Of a stretch of DNA of 64,000 nucleotides, positions 11,354 to 23,164 are shown one piece after another (position 1 is the stretch's first letter; each line of letters starts with the position of its first letter). This stretch comes from Costus lasius (lineage: Eukaryota; Streptophyta; Magnoliopsida; Zingiberales; Costaceae), in contig CM050450.1 of NCBI GenBank assembly GCA_027563935.2, positions 7,981,957 to 8,045,956 of the forward strand, in the 5' to 3' direction. Both the position numbers and the translations under genes were made by a program. The notes under the pieces are model-generated. The model was given only the letters and a program-made list of their open reading frames with translations, ran no database searches and was not told where the DNA came from.

Positions 11354-12159
11354 ATAAAAAATCAAGTAAAATAAAATCGAAAACCGAGTTGAGACAGAAA
11401 AGTAACATTATGTACAAGAATAATTCAGAAAAGTAAGAACATATAAAATTATAAACCACAACCTTGCACATTTTCTAAACTAGCATTATGTACAAGAATA
11501 ATTCCGAAAAATAACACAGCGTTTTTTTTGTCATTGCAAAGAGCAAACAATACGCAAAACGATGAAATTATCCTTCAGTCTTTTAATCACAAGCAAACCC
11601 TGGACCATGTCCAAAAACCGCCCAATTGGCTTATCAATTCTTCCTAGTTATTCACCTTTAGACTACTAATCTATATAGCAATTACGTCGAACAGTTTGCA
11701 GAATCGGCCGAGGAAACGGATGACCGCAAGAAATCTCCGGAACATGACCGGAATCAATCAGATTATGCTGAAATTCCCGGAAAAACGAAAGAGTCGGCCC
11801 GTCGTTTACATGTCCTAAAATCTCAAACGAAAAGTAGGGATAGCGAAAAGCGCGAACTTGAGAAGGGTAAGGGAGAGGGGAAATAGGACCTGGAGAAGAC
11901 AAAATGGTCATTGCAATTACGATTTGATCACCGTTTCCGCAACTATGATTTCTGGAAGAAGCGAAGATATCGCGCAGCGCCCGCAGGAGAAAGTCACTGG
12001 AGAATCTTCGCCTCGGTCCTGCCTGCAGCTAGGTTGTCGACTTCGCGAGCGTCGGCCGCTGAGGAACTGCGGAAGGCAGACGTAAAGTTGCCGGTGATTT
12101 AGGTTATCTCTCTCCCTCCGGGACGGTTCGGGTCAGTATTGCGGACAAAAACACGCACG
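11354..12159 (-). promoter_or_regulatory. TAF1 5' intron, 5' leader and promoter region
   Basis: About 0.8 kb upstream of the first recognisable TAF1 exon. The distal part (roughly 11690-12120) is richer in CpG than the AT-rich intron beside it, as expected for a leader/promoter of a housekeeping gene. No start codon or TATA box could be fixed. TE1 inserted at 12164/12165, so about 26 kb now separates this DNA from its former upstream neighbour at 38341. Confidence 0.4.
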
Positions 12160-12223
12160 GGTTATGTTACGTCCGTGACGAATATAGACTAAGAGAGAAA
12201 ATTTTAAAATAAAATATGATTAA

Positions 12224-13025
12224 GGGTATGTTTAGCTCCGTTAATAACTTTATAATTGTATTAAATTATGCTTTATTATTAAAATTTATAAGATATTTTA
12301 GTTAATAAATTTTTTACTATTATCAAAATTTTAAATAATAAATAAATATATTTATTAAAATTATTTAAAAAAATATAATATTTTATTTTCTTTTAGTGTT
12401 AAATTTTTAAATTATTTAAAATAATAATACATAAAGTTTTAAATAAAATTATGTAAATTACTTTTTTGGAGAAGCAGAAGCTGTAAAAACTAGGGGTGAG
12501 CACTAATCGTAAAATTGGTTCCGTAAAATCGGTAATCGGTAACGGTAATGATAAAAAAAATTATGATTTTCGGTATTTGGTAAACGGTACGGTAAAAAAA
12601 TTTTGGTTCGGTAAATTTACCGATTTATCAAGGTAAATGTATGATATAGTAAATTTACTTTTACCTTCGGTAAAAATTTTATCTTTACCTTCGGTAAAAA
12701 TTAGTAAATAATATATTTTAATTTTTAAAATTATTAATTTTATTAAAGAAATGTAACAATAGCAAAATCGGTGATCAGTAAAATCGGTAAATTACCGATC
12801 GGTAATTTTATAATCGGTAACGGTAACGGTAATGAAAAAAAAATTCGGTAAAATCGGTAATTACCGAATGCTCACCCCTAGTAAAAACATCAAATTGTAG
12901 CTTCCACAACTTATACTTTTTTGCTGATTTTTTCTGCTTCTACTTTCAATTACCAAATAGTTTTCTAACTACTTTCTACTTAAAAGCTGATTAAAATCAG
13001 CTGCGAAGCGAGGCCAAACAAGCCC
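12224..13025. mobile_element. Tourist-like (PIF/Harbinger) element in TE1 5' LTR
   Basis: Ends gggtatgtttag and, reverse strand, gggcttgtttgg; TSD taa at 12221-12223 and 13026-13028. The 3' LTR keeps the empty site (tatgattaaataatagg at about 36135-36151), which fixes both ends. About 404 bp once the hAT element inside it is removed. Non-coding. Confidence 0.92.
12491..12880. mobile_element. hAT MITE nested in the Tourist element
   Basis: A 390-bp element with exact terminal inverted repeats taggggtgagca / tgctcaccccta and an exact 8-bp TSD gtaaaaac (12483-12490, 12881-12888). The interior is AT-rich with many cggtaa motifs and no transposase. Confidence 0.93.
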
Positions 13026-14717
13026 TAAATAATAGGCTGATAGGATTAAAGTGACCTGACGCTGGGTGCGGTGGTCAAACCCACACCTCGCCCGTTCCCT
13101 GCTGTCATGCGTGCCTTCTTTCTTCTATTTCTTCTTCCGTTGCAATCGTCCCTTCATCAAACGAATACAGCGCCTCGCTCTTTGATCGTGTCTTCTTCCT
13201 CATGTGTCTCCCTTGCATCCGGCAACTGCTCCGGCGAGACCTAGTGCCAGCGACGACAAGACCTAAACTCCAGCGAACTGATTTTGGCGTCGTCCCTCTC
13301 CTCCGTCCGCATTTTTGGTTCGACAGCGGAAGTTGCGTGCGCGCACCTTACTGCCGCCGGTGATCCTCCTCTCTTCCGACGTCGACTACGTCTCCACTCC
13401 GCTGATGACAGTTTTCCTCTCCCTCCTAGCCCATTTCTGGTGTTTCTCCTTCCTCAGCTCCAACAACGTGCGCGGTGACGCCGTTGGCGGTTTTCTGACA
13501 TTTTTCGGCGACTCAGGCACCCTTTTCGCATAACGAACTGTACGGCCGAGCTCCTCTCGGCGTTGGCTTCAATTTGACTACCGGAAGGTTCCGATCTGCC
13601 ACCGGAAATACTGTTCCAGCGAACTTTTCTGCAAACCTCGAAGTTCATGCCGACGCGTATTTGGCCGGTTCTTGCGCTTTTCGTCGTCGTGTGGTGTTAT
13701 AAGTTCGCACGTGGCTGCGAACTAGGTTAGTACCCCGATCCAACTCTATACGTGCTTATACGAACACATGCGAACTAACCTGGACTTTTATACCTGATGA
13801 ACTCGATTAAATAACCCAGATCTGGAAGTAACACTTAATGACAGATTAGTATGTTAATTAATGATTTATGATAAAATGGATTATAATGAAATACTGTGGA
13901 CTTATACCTTGATTAACCTGCTAAGAACTGTTGATTGACTACATACTTCTGGTTAGATCTTTATTCTGTTCATCTGCTGTTTGAGGTAGGGATTCTACCT
14001 CCTTCCTTTGTTACGGTGCCAATCGCATGTATAAATAAGCGACACCTTTCTTATCGCTGATATTATTGTTGATTACTATCTGATTTCTATTCTGCTTGAG
14101 TCTATTACCTGTTGGCATAACCTGCTTGTATGAACTATGGTATGAGTATCGGTACTGCATGCTGGTCAATAGTGATAGTTGGTATGAGTTATGTATACAT
14201 ACATTGAGGGCTGGATGTCTAGCAATAGATAGTCCGGTGTACCTCGGATACTGTCTGTTATATTCTGGAGACGCGGTGTGATTGTCTCACTATGCTTGAG
14301 ATAGACCAAGAGAGTCCTGTGTATGGGCTTGAGGTCTCGATTATGACAACCCGATGAGATGGGTTGTACTGAGTGTAGGACACTACACTAGCGGGCTATC
14401 GACGGACAGTCGTCTCTACTGTTCGGGGAGCCATCAGTAGGGACCATTCTATTTATAGAGTTGTGGGTCTCGGACCATTGCTGTATCAGCTCCCAGATTT
14501 TATCTGTGTGTGATGGTATTATATTGATGCATATTTTAGTCTGATTATACGATATACGGGACATGTAGAGTTACGGTGGTAATCTGGCAACATCTTACAT
14601 TCTGATCATGCACCATGAAATTTGATATATCCCTACTTAGCCTCCGGCTAACTCCCTTTGACTTGCCTCCAGGTTCGGATGCGGCTTCATCTGGAGCAAA
14701 TTAGATAGATAGCTTAG

Positions 14718-16202
14718 TGATAGCAATCCGCAAGCGCACAGATTTATCGAAGTAATAAAAAGATATCATTCCCAATGAGGATCTGACGGTCAAGTACCGA
14801 TTACACGATTGATCTATATCTAGACGAATCAAAGTGTAGTTTTTGTTTTGAAAACTTCTAATGCAAGAAAACAAAAAAGTGGTTTTAGGGTTTGGCTAAA
14901 AATCAATCCAGATAAATTCAGGACTTAGGGTTTCACCACGTTGACGATTATGAATTTAATAAAAATAAATCTTTGATCAGAAAATTATAGTTTTGAAAGG
15001 AATTTTTCCTAAGGTACAGATTACCTCCTCTCGAAGTGTAATCCGGTATCTAACTACACTAACTCCCTACTCTTGTGACAGTTAACGTAATTAGACCCAT
15101 TAAGTTCTATGAAAAACCATGTGAATCCTTCAAACGAATTCGAACTACTCTCGTGATCGGATTCGTAGGTTTGAAAAGAATAGATCCGACGTTGCGATTC
15201 ACCTCTCGGTCCTTCTCGCAACGTTTAAGACGTAAAATTACGTGGCCAAGGTAACTAACGGAATAACACAATTCTAATCAAATCAAATCTATAAAATTCA
15301 TGTAAAAGATTTAAAACAATATGTTTAATCCATGCATCGTCAACGGGCTATTCCCCAAATCCCAAAAATATGGTTTACACATTCATGTTCATAACAAACA
15401 GCATGTTCATTGATAAAAATCGCATGGAAACTCAATAAAAATACAAGAAATCGCTAGACAAGAAACTAGAAAGGCTTCACCTCAATCTGGAGATGAAGAT
15501 CAACCCTCTAATTCTTCCTTTGCGCGGCTTTCCTGTTCGTTTTCTGCCCTAGAATTGATTTTCGCTGCTACAGCCTTTCGTTTTCGTGCCCAGAAGTCCC
15601 CTAGCCCCGATCAAAATCTCATATTTTATAGTTGGACCGGTTTAGAACTCATTAAGGAACGGTTCCGCAAAGTTTGGCTCAAATCCGGTTTGAATCGGGT
15701 GAGAAACGAGCGAGAAACTCGTCGGGCGGAAGTTTTTCGGCCCATGACGTAATTACGGCCGAAGCCGTGAAAGTTTCTGCGTACAATGCCTTCGGTCACA
15801 GAAAGTTTCACGGTTCGTGATGGAATTACGGCTCCACCCGTGAAAGTTTCTGTTTATTCCGACACTTAGCCGATTTTCAACTCCCGCTCGTCGTCACTTT
15901 CACGACCGCTTCCATGATTACGGCCAAAGCCATAATTATCTTGTCTTTCACCGTTTTCGACCTAAATTTGATGTGTAGGCTCGTAAATTCCTCGGGAATC
16001 ATGCTTTAATTTCAAAACTCTCGAAACTCTCGAGAATCCTTTGTTTTTATGCCATTTTACCTACATTTTCATTAAAATCGAGAAAAGTGAAGATTTCGTG
16101 CAAAGTAAGATAAAAACACTAAAAGTAACACAAAATCATGCAAATAAGCCCAAAATATTCTCTAAAATATATGCAAAAATACGATGTAAATGCAACGCAT
16201 CA
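14718..16202 (-). mobile_element. Athila-type solo LTR in TE1 5' LTR
   Basis: A 1485-bp insert starting tgatag and ending catca, flanked by TSD cttag (14713-14717, 16203-16207). Removing it restores the sequence seen in the 3' LTR (gatagcttggtgatcacc). Its end tgatagcaatccgcaagc and the later gattacctcctctcgaagtg (near 15022) resemble the reverse complement of the A2 LTR, so it is a minus-oriented solo LTR. A cluster of cacgg/ccgtg motifs sits at about 15739-15965. Confidence 0.85.
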
Positions 16203-16557
16203 CTTAGTGACCACCAGTCTGGGTGGGTTTGTGTTGCATCTTATCCGTGTGTCAGTTATTATGTTATATTATGTAGATGTTGGACTTGTTGACCGTTGCG
16301 CCGGTCTTGTTATCTGTTGGATTTGTGGACCGCTGCGTTGGTCCTGTTGTTGTTGTTTATGTCGCTCGCTGCGTCGGTCTCGTGTCAGTGTTATTGTATC
16401 TGGATATTTGTGGCCGGGTTGGTCTTTGGTATGTTATTTTATTTCTGTCCTGTACCTCTCTGTTGTCATGTTGTTTTGACAGGTACAGTGTTGTTGTGTC
16501 CCGAGGTTCGGGATTCCCGGCGTGGGTCCTGGGTGGCGCTCTGGGGCGTAACAATTT

Positions 16558-16569
16558 TGGTATCAGAGC
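16558..16569 (+). other. TE1 primer binding site (initiator tRNA-Met type)
   Basis: tggtatcagagc, four bases after the LTR end taaca, is the standard complement of the 3' end of plant initiator tRNA-Met used by many gypsy and copia elements. Confidence 0.9.
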
Positions 16570-16714
16570 TTTGGTTTAGGATCTTACATGGGACATAAGG
16601 ACTTAGGATAAACACTAGGATTTAAGATCCGCGTTAGTGTTAATCGCATTTGATCATGATAAACTGTGATTTTAATTAACGTAACCATTTGTTGTTGTTG
16701 GTGCATTATAGGAA

Positions 16715-17127
16715 ATGGCACCAAAGAAAAGTTCTCACCTTGGACGAGTGGCTGGATTAGCTCATGAAGCCATAAGTTTACCGCTTAGTTGGATGCGTCG
16801 AGCTACTGGTTCTGGTGAAGCGGATAAGGAAGAATCATCTGTTGCGGCTCCACGTGTTCAGCGCGTTGATAGTATTTGTGAAGTTGGAAGCAGATGGCAT
16901 GCGCCAGAACCCTCTGTCCAAGAACCTCCACGGCGAAGAGCGCTCAAAACTCCGTCGACCGCGGCGATGGAATTAGCGTCTCGCTTTACGGCCATGGGGG
17001 AACGACGATTCATGGTATTTTATGAAAAATTGGATCCGTGGGAAGCCACAAGCTGGTTGGAAAGTATGACCGACACACTAAATCTGTTGAGGTGCCCTAA
17101 TGATCAACGGGTAAATTTAGCGGTATA
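16715..17127 (+). pseudogene. TE1 gag, N-terminal piece
   Basis: ATG at 16715 begins MAPKKSSHLGRVAGLAHEAI and runs open to the conserved WLESMTDTLNLLRCPNDQRV region of the Retrotrans_gag capsid domain. It is cut at 17127 by A1 inside the codons for LAVY. The frame resumes exactly at 29773 once A1 and one gtata copy are removed. Confidence 0.9.
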
Positions 17128-19062
17128 TGATAGTGCCCACATATATAGTAGGCGTTTCCCGCAAGTGCACGGGTCTATCGAAGTAATAAAATATCGATCC
17201 CACAGGGACTAATGGACAAATACCGACAAATCTCGAAATGGCTAGCTAGACGATGTTGAAATTGGTGAAGTTTAAGATAACGAAATAATTAAAAGTGCAT
17301 GAATGAAAATAGAGGAAATCACATGAGAGGATTCTAATAAGGAGATGTATCAGGATATGGGTTCACCACTTTGACTCCTTACAGTTGAATAATTAAACTC
17401 TATTGCCAATGTCTTGTCTAGTTCAAGGGGGCACAGCTTCCTTGTCACGTAGGTAGCTCCCCTCCGAGAATCTCGTCCACTCACTAGATTGTCGGTCCAA
17501 TTAGTAGGGTTCTGACGCACAGTCGGACTAGAGTCTCTCCGACGCGTCTAAGCTCCTTATAATCCCCTTAAGTAAGCACAGATCCACAAGCGAGTAAAAA
17601 CTCCTAGAGATGCTGATTAACAAACCTCACTTAAGGTGATTAAAAGCTCAAACACTCCCTTTCGGGAAGTATAGGCATAACACACCAACGAAATGGATAA
17701 ACTCTCAACCAAATGGGTTTGACACGCGGTCGGACAAGAGGCTCTCCGCAACGTCTGAAGCTCTCTAAATCTTGCGAGCAAGTACAGATCTGCAAGCAAG
17801 TTTTTCTCCCTAAGATCTGATTTACAAACCTCACCTTGGTGTTTTCCTAGGTGAGTACAGACCCGCAGGCAAGTTTTCTCCTCTAGATCTGATTAACAAA
17901 CCTCACCTTTGCAACTTAAGGCTCAAGCATACCTTTCCGGATGATGCTTTCCTTTAATCCTACGGGTAAGTACAGCTATGCAAGTGAGTAAACTCCTAGA
18001 AAAGCTGATTTACAAACCTCATCCGAGGGATCAGAGGTACGAGCATATCCTTCCGGGTAAGCAGGCAATGCACACACACAAGGCCAAGCAAGGACTTTGG
18101 CTAATAAACTTAACTATCACAACTAGTAAATCGTCAAGGGCTACCCCACATCCTGATTTAGTGTTTAGCCTATCATGTTCATGGTAACAACATAGACAAT
18201 GTATTCAGCCATAAACATCATGTGTGATAACAAGTTCTGCGCAAGAGTTACAAAGGAAAAATAGATCATGCAACGTTCTATTAAGATCTTACAATAGATG
18301 CAGCAACTCAGATATGAATGCTAGATATTACAGGTATATTTCTAAGAAGCTTACACAATAGAAGGTTTTCAAAGGGGTGAAAGTGTGCAACTCCTTTCTC
18401 CTCTCCGCAAGGACAGCTTCTCTGTGCGTTCTCCTCTGCCGAGTCCCCTCTTCAACGATGCCTTTCCCCCTCCTTTTATTCCTCTCTTCCCTGCATCTTT
18501 TTCTCCTTCCCATACCCTGCAAAAAGGGCTGCAGCTGCTATCTCTGCTCAGCCGAAAGAAGACTCTGCTGCCTGCTCCCATGCCCTGCAACGCCGCAGCC
18601 AAATTCTTCTATGAAATCATCATCTCGTGAGCAAATCCACTGCCGAAAGCTGTTCCTTGCCTCCTTTGTCAACGGGGAGGAAAGGTCTTAAGTGCCCTTC
18701 AGCCTTCTCTTAGGTTAAACTGAAGAAAGCAGAGTTAAAATCGTGATTTCGTAACAGGCGGGTCCATGATCTCGGGCGAGAATTTGGTCGTGACCCGGTC
18801 GTGATTTCCAACAAAGGACCTGATGACTCCGAAAGTTTCTAGTTAGGAACATCTTGAGTTGGGATAATCCCCTCTGCCACAAAAATGTCAGAATCTACCC
18901 CCTTTGTGGTCGAATTGACCTGAAAACGTGAAAAATACCAAAACAGGTGTAGATTCCATAGATGTGTCCAAATAAAGGCAGTTATGAGGTGTAAAGTCGT
19001 GAAATGGGAATGATTTCGCAAGTAAATTGACATATAAAACTCTATATAAATCTGTGTCAACA
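17128..19062 (-). repeat. A1 3' LTR (complete)
   Basis: 1935 bp. Between about 17565 and 18055 it holds four degenerate units, each with an agtacagat...aagcaagt...ctcctagat...gatt(a/t)acaaacctcac sentence. A group of gtcgtgat motifs lies at 18740-18810. On the other strand just inside the LTR, caagcaaaagtttaagtc serves as the PPT region. Confidence 0.92.
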
Positions 19063-19410
19063 GAATACCTACGACTTAAACTTTTGCTTGTCCTCAAGCA
19101 AAAAGAAAGAAATGAAGTTCCATGAGGGTTGTTCAACTCAAGTTATATTCCCCAACGATCTATAAATGCGAAATAATCACAGCTAGTCACAGGATGCACA
19201 AACCACTGTAGACTTTAAAGATATCAAGATGAAAAGCAGAGTATCCGGGTTAAATCTATAGACAACAGTTGCACGATAATATTGGATAGAAAATAGTTCC
19301 TTACTAGATGAGACACCAATACACTCAAAGCACCAAAAGTGTAAACTCTAAAGTGGTAGTAAAGGCCTCACTCATGACTTCGGCACCACCACACTTTTTC
19401 TTCTTTTCCG

Positions 19411-19666
19411 CAGTGCCAAGCCGTAGCTTCGGTACCACTGCCTTCTTTTATTTCTGGTTTGCAGTGCCAAGTTACAACTTCGGTACCACTGCCCTTTTCT
19501 TTTCAATCATTTTCTCTTCTTTCAGTGGCAGTGCCAAGTCAGAACTTCGGTACCACCGCCTTCTTTCCTTCTTTTTCTTTTTGTCGGGTAGTGCCAAGTT
19601 ATAACTTCGGTACCACTGCTCTTTTTTCTCTTTTCCTTTCAATCATATTTCTTACACGGTGCCAAG
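19411..19666 (-). repeat. Array of GCAGTG hairpin units in A1 3' region
   Basis: cagtgccaag recurs at 19411, 19462, 19529, about 19589 and, decayed, about 19657. Each except the last is followed 25-26 bases later by ggtaccactg or a variant, so that cagtg/cactg can pair. Spacers are pyrimidine-rich on the plus strand (purine-rich in the element's sense). A single related unit is present in A2 near 52455-52510. Confidence 0.85.
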
Positions 19667-20632
19667 TTAGAGGAGTTCAAACCAAAACTAATACCAAGAG
19701 TCACCAAGGGTGGTAGGTGTGTGTGTCAATTGGTTTGGTCTATAATCTTCTAAATAAATAGTGCTCATGTTGACATATAGATGCTTCCTAGATTCGAAGC
19801 TCATCAAAGTTCAATCCTTAAGTTTCCAGTGTATAAGGAATTGAGTGGCTAGTTGCACAATCATGAATGTGATCTAAATGTGGTGTGGGGGTCTAAGTCA
19901 ATCATAAATCAGGTCCATGAACAAGGATCAATCTTAAATGAGGAAAATATCAGTCGATGAAAGTAAGAAATCTCGGCTAGGACCTACGACTTAGGACTTT
20001 TGCATGTCTAGATAATAAATTGTTAATGAAGTCTTGGTCCTTATCTATAAAGTCATAATGAAAGCATGTGAGAAAGGTACAACATGTCAAAGAAGTAGAG
20101 TCATGAGAATATCTGTGCCAAGCTGAAGTATTATAAAAATAACTTACAATAAAAATATCATGAAAATAGAGCGCATCGATAGTAAAAAGAGTTAAAGCTT
20201 GGCAGATGTGCTACAGCAGCACATTAATAACATCATAATAAATATTACCAGTTCACCATCGCATGCAAACAGTATAAAGTTAAGTCATCAGTACAACATT
20301 CATCATGAAAGATTAAAAGTCATGACGCCCTATCAAAATGTGTAAGTACCCTCACCCGAAGCAAAAGTTGCATCATCCTGGATGCACATAGTATAGGTAT
20401 GTATCAAAAGGGGTGAGGAAAGACTTACTAGAGTGCAGCCCTACTCACTGCACTCAGCCGGGTCATCATCATCGTCGTCATCAGCTGGCTCGGAGGAATC
20501 AGAAACATGGATGGTATCGTCGACGTCCTTGTCTTCGTCCCGCGGTGGTGGTGGTGCCATGTTGCTGTGAAGAAAGATCTCGATGCACTTTACCGTGTCC
20601 ATCAAGGCTACTAGCTGCTTCCCTTGGTTCAG
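19667..20632 (-). other. A1 3' non-coding region
   Basis: Between the hairpin array and the end of the 3' ORF. AT-rich and without a recognised signal; reading frames here are short and unconserved in A2. Confidence 0.5.
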
Positions 20633-21708
20633 CTACTCCTGCCGGAGAAGATGAAGCATATCGTCCGTAGAAGGGCGCGCGACGGTTCGAGGTTGCCCAC
20701 CGATGGAAAAGCTGGGGTCAACATCCAGTGGCGCCGTCTGATCCTCGGGAGCTGTCGGCTCTGGATACAAGCGCCAGTTGGCGCTGTCCCTAATGTCTGT
20801 GCGAGCTGAGTTGGGTAAAGCCATGGTGGTAGTCGTGTCTGCAAAGGTCAGGTGGTAGATATCTCCTCTCCTCACAATCATCTTCATCAAGAGAAGATGC
20901 TCCAGGTCCAAACGCCGACTCCCAACTGCTTCAGGTTGACCGTACGTGTTATGGCCCAAAGAGAGTGCTATCATGGTAATCATGCCCCCGATGCAGATAA
21001 CTCCTTTCTGCGCATGAGCCACACACATGAATTGCCTGGCGAAATGGTATATAGCATTGATTTGAAAGTGGTGCAGGAGCCCCCACAAACATAGTAGTTC
21101 TGGCTGGCGTATAATTCTGTCTCCTTCCCTCGCAAAGATCGAATGCTCGAGTAACCTATGTGCATACCAGATGCAGGGGTTGGAGAGTGTCAGGCTCTGG
21201 CTTTCCGGGGTGAGTAAGCGCTCATAGAGGAAATGCAACGCCAAAAGATGTCTTCATTGAAGTTGGGTGGACCGACCCTTGAAGCATATGCAGGAAAATC
21301 GAAAATGTCAGTGAGATCAGCAATGGTAAGGCGATACTCTGTGTTCGCCAATCTGAAAGATATCAGTCCAGGATTCGTGTCTAGAGCAGAGACTTTTAGT
21401 TCAACCGAGCTCAGAAATTCATGTGTGAAAGGGATGTACGTGGGATGAGCATACTGCAGAAATCGTCCCCACCCAAATTAACGGAAAACCCAAAGCAAAT
21501 CATCGAAGATGCCGAGAGCAGCTAATGTCGGCGGATCGATGTAACGAGTATTGATAATTCTTCGATTAGATAGAACTTGATACCTCGCCGCTTGATGGTT
21601 ATCACGCATTTGGATTTCCAGCGGGGCGGCTTGCTGTGGCGGTGCTGCGGGTCGAGGACTCGTTGCTCCGGCTGGTCTTTTGCCAGTGTTCTTCCTCCTT
21701 GGCGGCAT
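20633..21708 (-). pseudogene. A1 3' ORF (Athila accessory / putative plant transposon protein)
   Basis: ATG at 21708 starts MPPRRKNTGKRPAG; a stop at 21478 follows INTRYIDPPTLAALGIFDDL and VFR, with same-frame similarity continuing beyond it. A frameshift near 21245 leads to ERLLTPESQSLTLSNPCIWY, then GGMITMIALSLG and LPNSARTDIRDSANWRLYPE. A2 carries the homologue at 50684-51876 (shared INTRYLD, DLLWVF, AQKGV, NPAR motifs). Athila elements carry an extra ORF here, often called env-like; I see no clear signal peptide or membrane anchor, so its role is unknown. Confidence 0.8.
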
Positions 21709-21989
21709 GGTTGCTTGAGCAGTGAACAGAGGACATGGAAGTATCGACAGCTGGTTGAAGAGGAGCTTGCGGCGGAATAAGGATTGGAAACTTGGAATGA
21801 GAGCTCGCCGGAAGTTCCTGGTGTCGCCGGAGGGCTGGTGTTCGGCGGTGAAGTGGGGCGACGGCGACTGGTGGGGCTCACGGTGGGGTTGCGCAAGGTA
21901 CGGAACGGAAAAAAAGATCGGAACCCTAGCAGCAGAATTTGGGGCAAGAGTTAAATGGATTGCTTAACGGGTCGGGCTGGCCAGGCGAA

Positions 21990-22470
21990 TCCGCTAAGCT
22001 GCTGAGATTTAGTGATCACGCCCAGGATTTGATCAGGATCCGGTCGTGATTTCCTTCCGTAGTTCTCTAATGTAAATCTTCACGGTGGTGTCTTTGATCA
22101 CGGGGCAACCTTGAAACTATCATAAATTTTATGCAAATTATGTGTTCTAGAAATCCTGCATGTGATTTTTTATCATGACCCACCCGTGAATGTCTCTGTA
22201 AGATTACGCGAAAATTTCCACGGTCGTGCCTATAGTTATGGGTCTGTGGTGAATCTTTCGGCAGATAAGTATCGTTTTGCCTCTTCGGAAAAATCTCGGT
22301 CACGACTTTCAGCGTTCCCCAGTCAGGATTTTCTCGTGAAATTCTTTGTTACTGATTACGACTGTGGCTTCAGTGTCTCTCTTGCCGTAATGCTCTCGGA
22401 GAATTTTCTGATGTTTGAGCTGAGTAAGAATCACGGTCGAGATTTCTGTCGGAACCCACCCGTGATTTTG
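21990..22470 (-). promoter_or_regulatory. CACGG/CGTGA motif cluster upstream of A1 3' ORF
   Basis: Contains ccggtcgtgatttcc (22040-22054), identical over 15 bases to 18795-18809 in the LTR, plus many variants: gatcacgcc, tcacggtggtg, gatcacgggg, cacccgtga, cacggtcgtg, ctcggtcacga, tcacggtcgag. It lies 280-760 bp before the 3' ORF start, the same place as the cluster in A2. Possible internal promoter; inference. Confidence 0.6.
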
Positions 22471-23102
22471 GAAAAATCGACAAAAAATGCCTATTCCTAC
22501 TGCATCGGTTTGCAATATCCCTGTGTCATTCAAAGTCAAGTAAAAGCATCAATATCCATAGCTAAATAAGAAGAAACACTACAAACAATGCAAGTAGTGA
22601 AAGGGCACAACAAGGCCCAAATGTTGTTTTGAACTTTCAGCTGAGTCAATCGGCAAAGCTGAAGATAAACAAGATCGATTCATGGATGTACATTATGCTC
22701 TCAAATTCAAAGATCATTAGAAATCAATTAGTGAAATGCAATGCATTTGGTTTTCCAACAAGTCAGATCAAACTTGTTAAATGTTGGTAGCATTGGCATT
22801 CGGAATTGGTAGTCATCAACGTTGTAGTTCATGCGCGTTTCCTGCAAGAGTATCATCATTGTTAAACATCAAAACCATGTGTTGGAACGAAATGACTACG
22901 ACTAAGAAATGAAATCCAAACTCATAGTAGAGAAGGTTTAAAACATTCTAAGGCTGGGTTGGTGTGTCCTAGCATGTGATCACTAAGGTTTTAACACTAA
23001 TTATCAAAAGAGCTTCTAAGAATATGCAAACTAACTGAAGCTTTAACAAAAATATGAAAACGAAAAAGTAAGATGCTGAAAATGAATTTAATTAAAGTAA
23101 GA
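22471..23102 (-). other. A1 spacer between integrase and 3' ORF
   Basis: About 0.6 kb of AT-rich non-coding DNA between the stem-loop and the motif cluster. Nothing else recognised. Confidence 0.45.
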
Positions 23103-23129
23103 TGCTTGGGTTGCCTCCCAAGAAGCGCT
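23103..23129 (-). other. Conserved stem-loop after A1 integrase stop
   Basis: In the element's sense gcgcttcttgggaggcaacc followed by caagca: stem cttggg/cccaag with loop aggcaa. It begins within 40 nt of the integrase stop at 23165. A2 has the counterpart at 49561-49587. Confidence 0.7.
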
Positions 23130-23164
23130 GATTTAATGGTCTGTCAGCTTGACCACAGTCAATG

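Larger units (their letters stand above)
12165..16553 (+). repeat. TE1 5' LTR, split by two insertions
   Basis: LTR pieces 12165-12223, 13026-14717 and 16208-16553 align in order with the 3' LTR at 36085. The pieces total about 2.1 kb. Open frames around 13284-13530 and 16138-16598 lie inside LTR sequence and recur in the other LTR, so they are not treated as genes. Confidence 0.92.

Noticed and set aside
11666..11911. 81-codon minus-strand frame as TAF1 first exon
   Set aside because: Composition and sequence do not resemble a TAF1 N-terminus and no donor joins it in phase to the 11350 exon with confidence.
11858..12102. Arg-rich plus-strand frames
   Set aside because: CpG-rich DNA opposite the presumed TAF1 leader; no homology or codon structure.
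14030..14037. TATA box tataaata in the TE1 5' LTR
   Set aside because: The 3' LTR has tgtagatta at the same place and the position is deep in the LTR; not enough to call the promoter.
16138..16598. Overlapping hydrophobic open frames resembling a membrane protein
   Set aside because: They lie in LTR sequence of TE1 and recur in the 3' LTR (37987-38370); a Leu/Cys/Val-rich artefact of TG-rich DNA.
18328..18691. Cys/Leu/Ser-rich open frames on both strands
   Set aside because: Inside the A1 LTR and repeated in the other LTR (28956-29284) with the same lack of constraint.
19411..19666. CRISPR-like repeat array
   Set aside because: Repeats are imperfect, spacers are low-complexity and the context is a plant retrotransposon 3' region.
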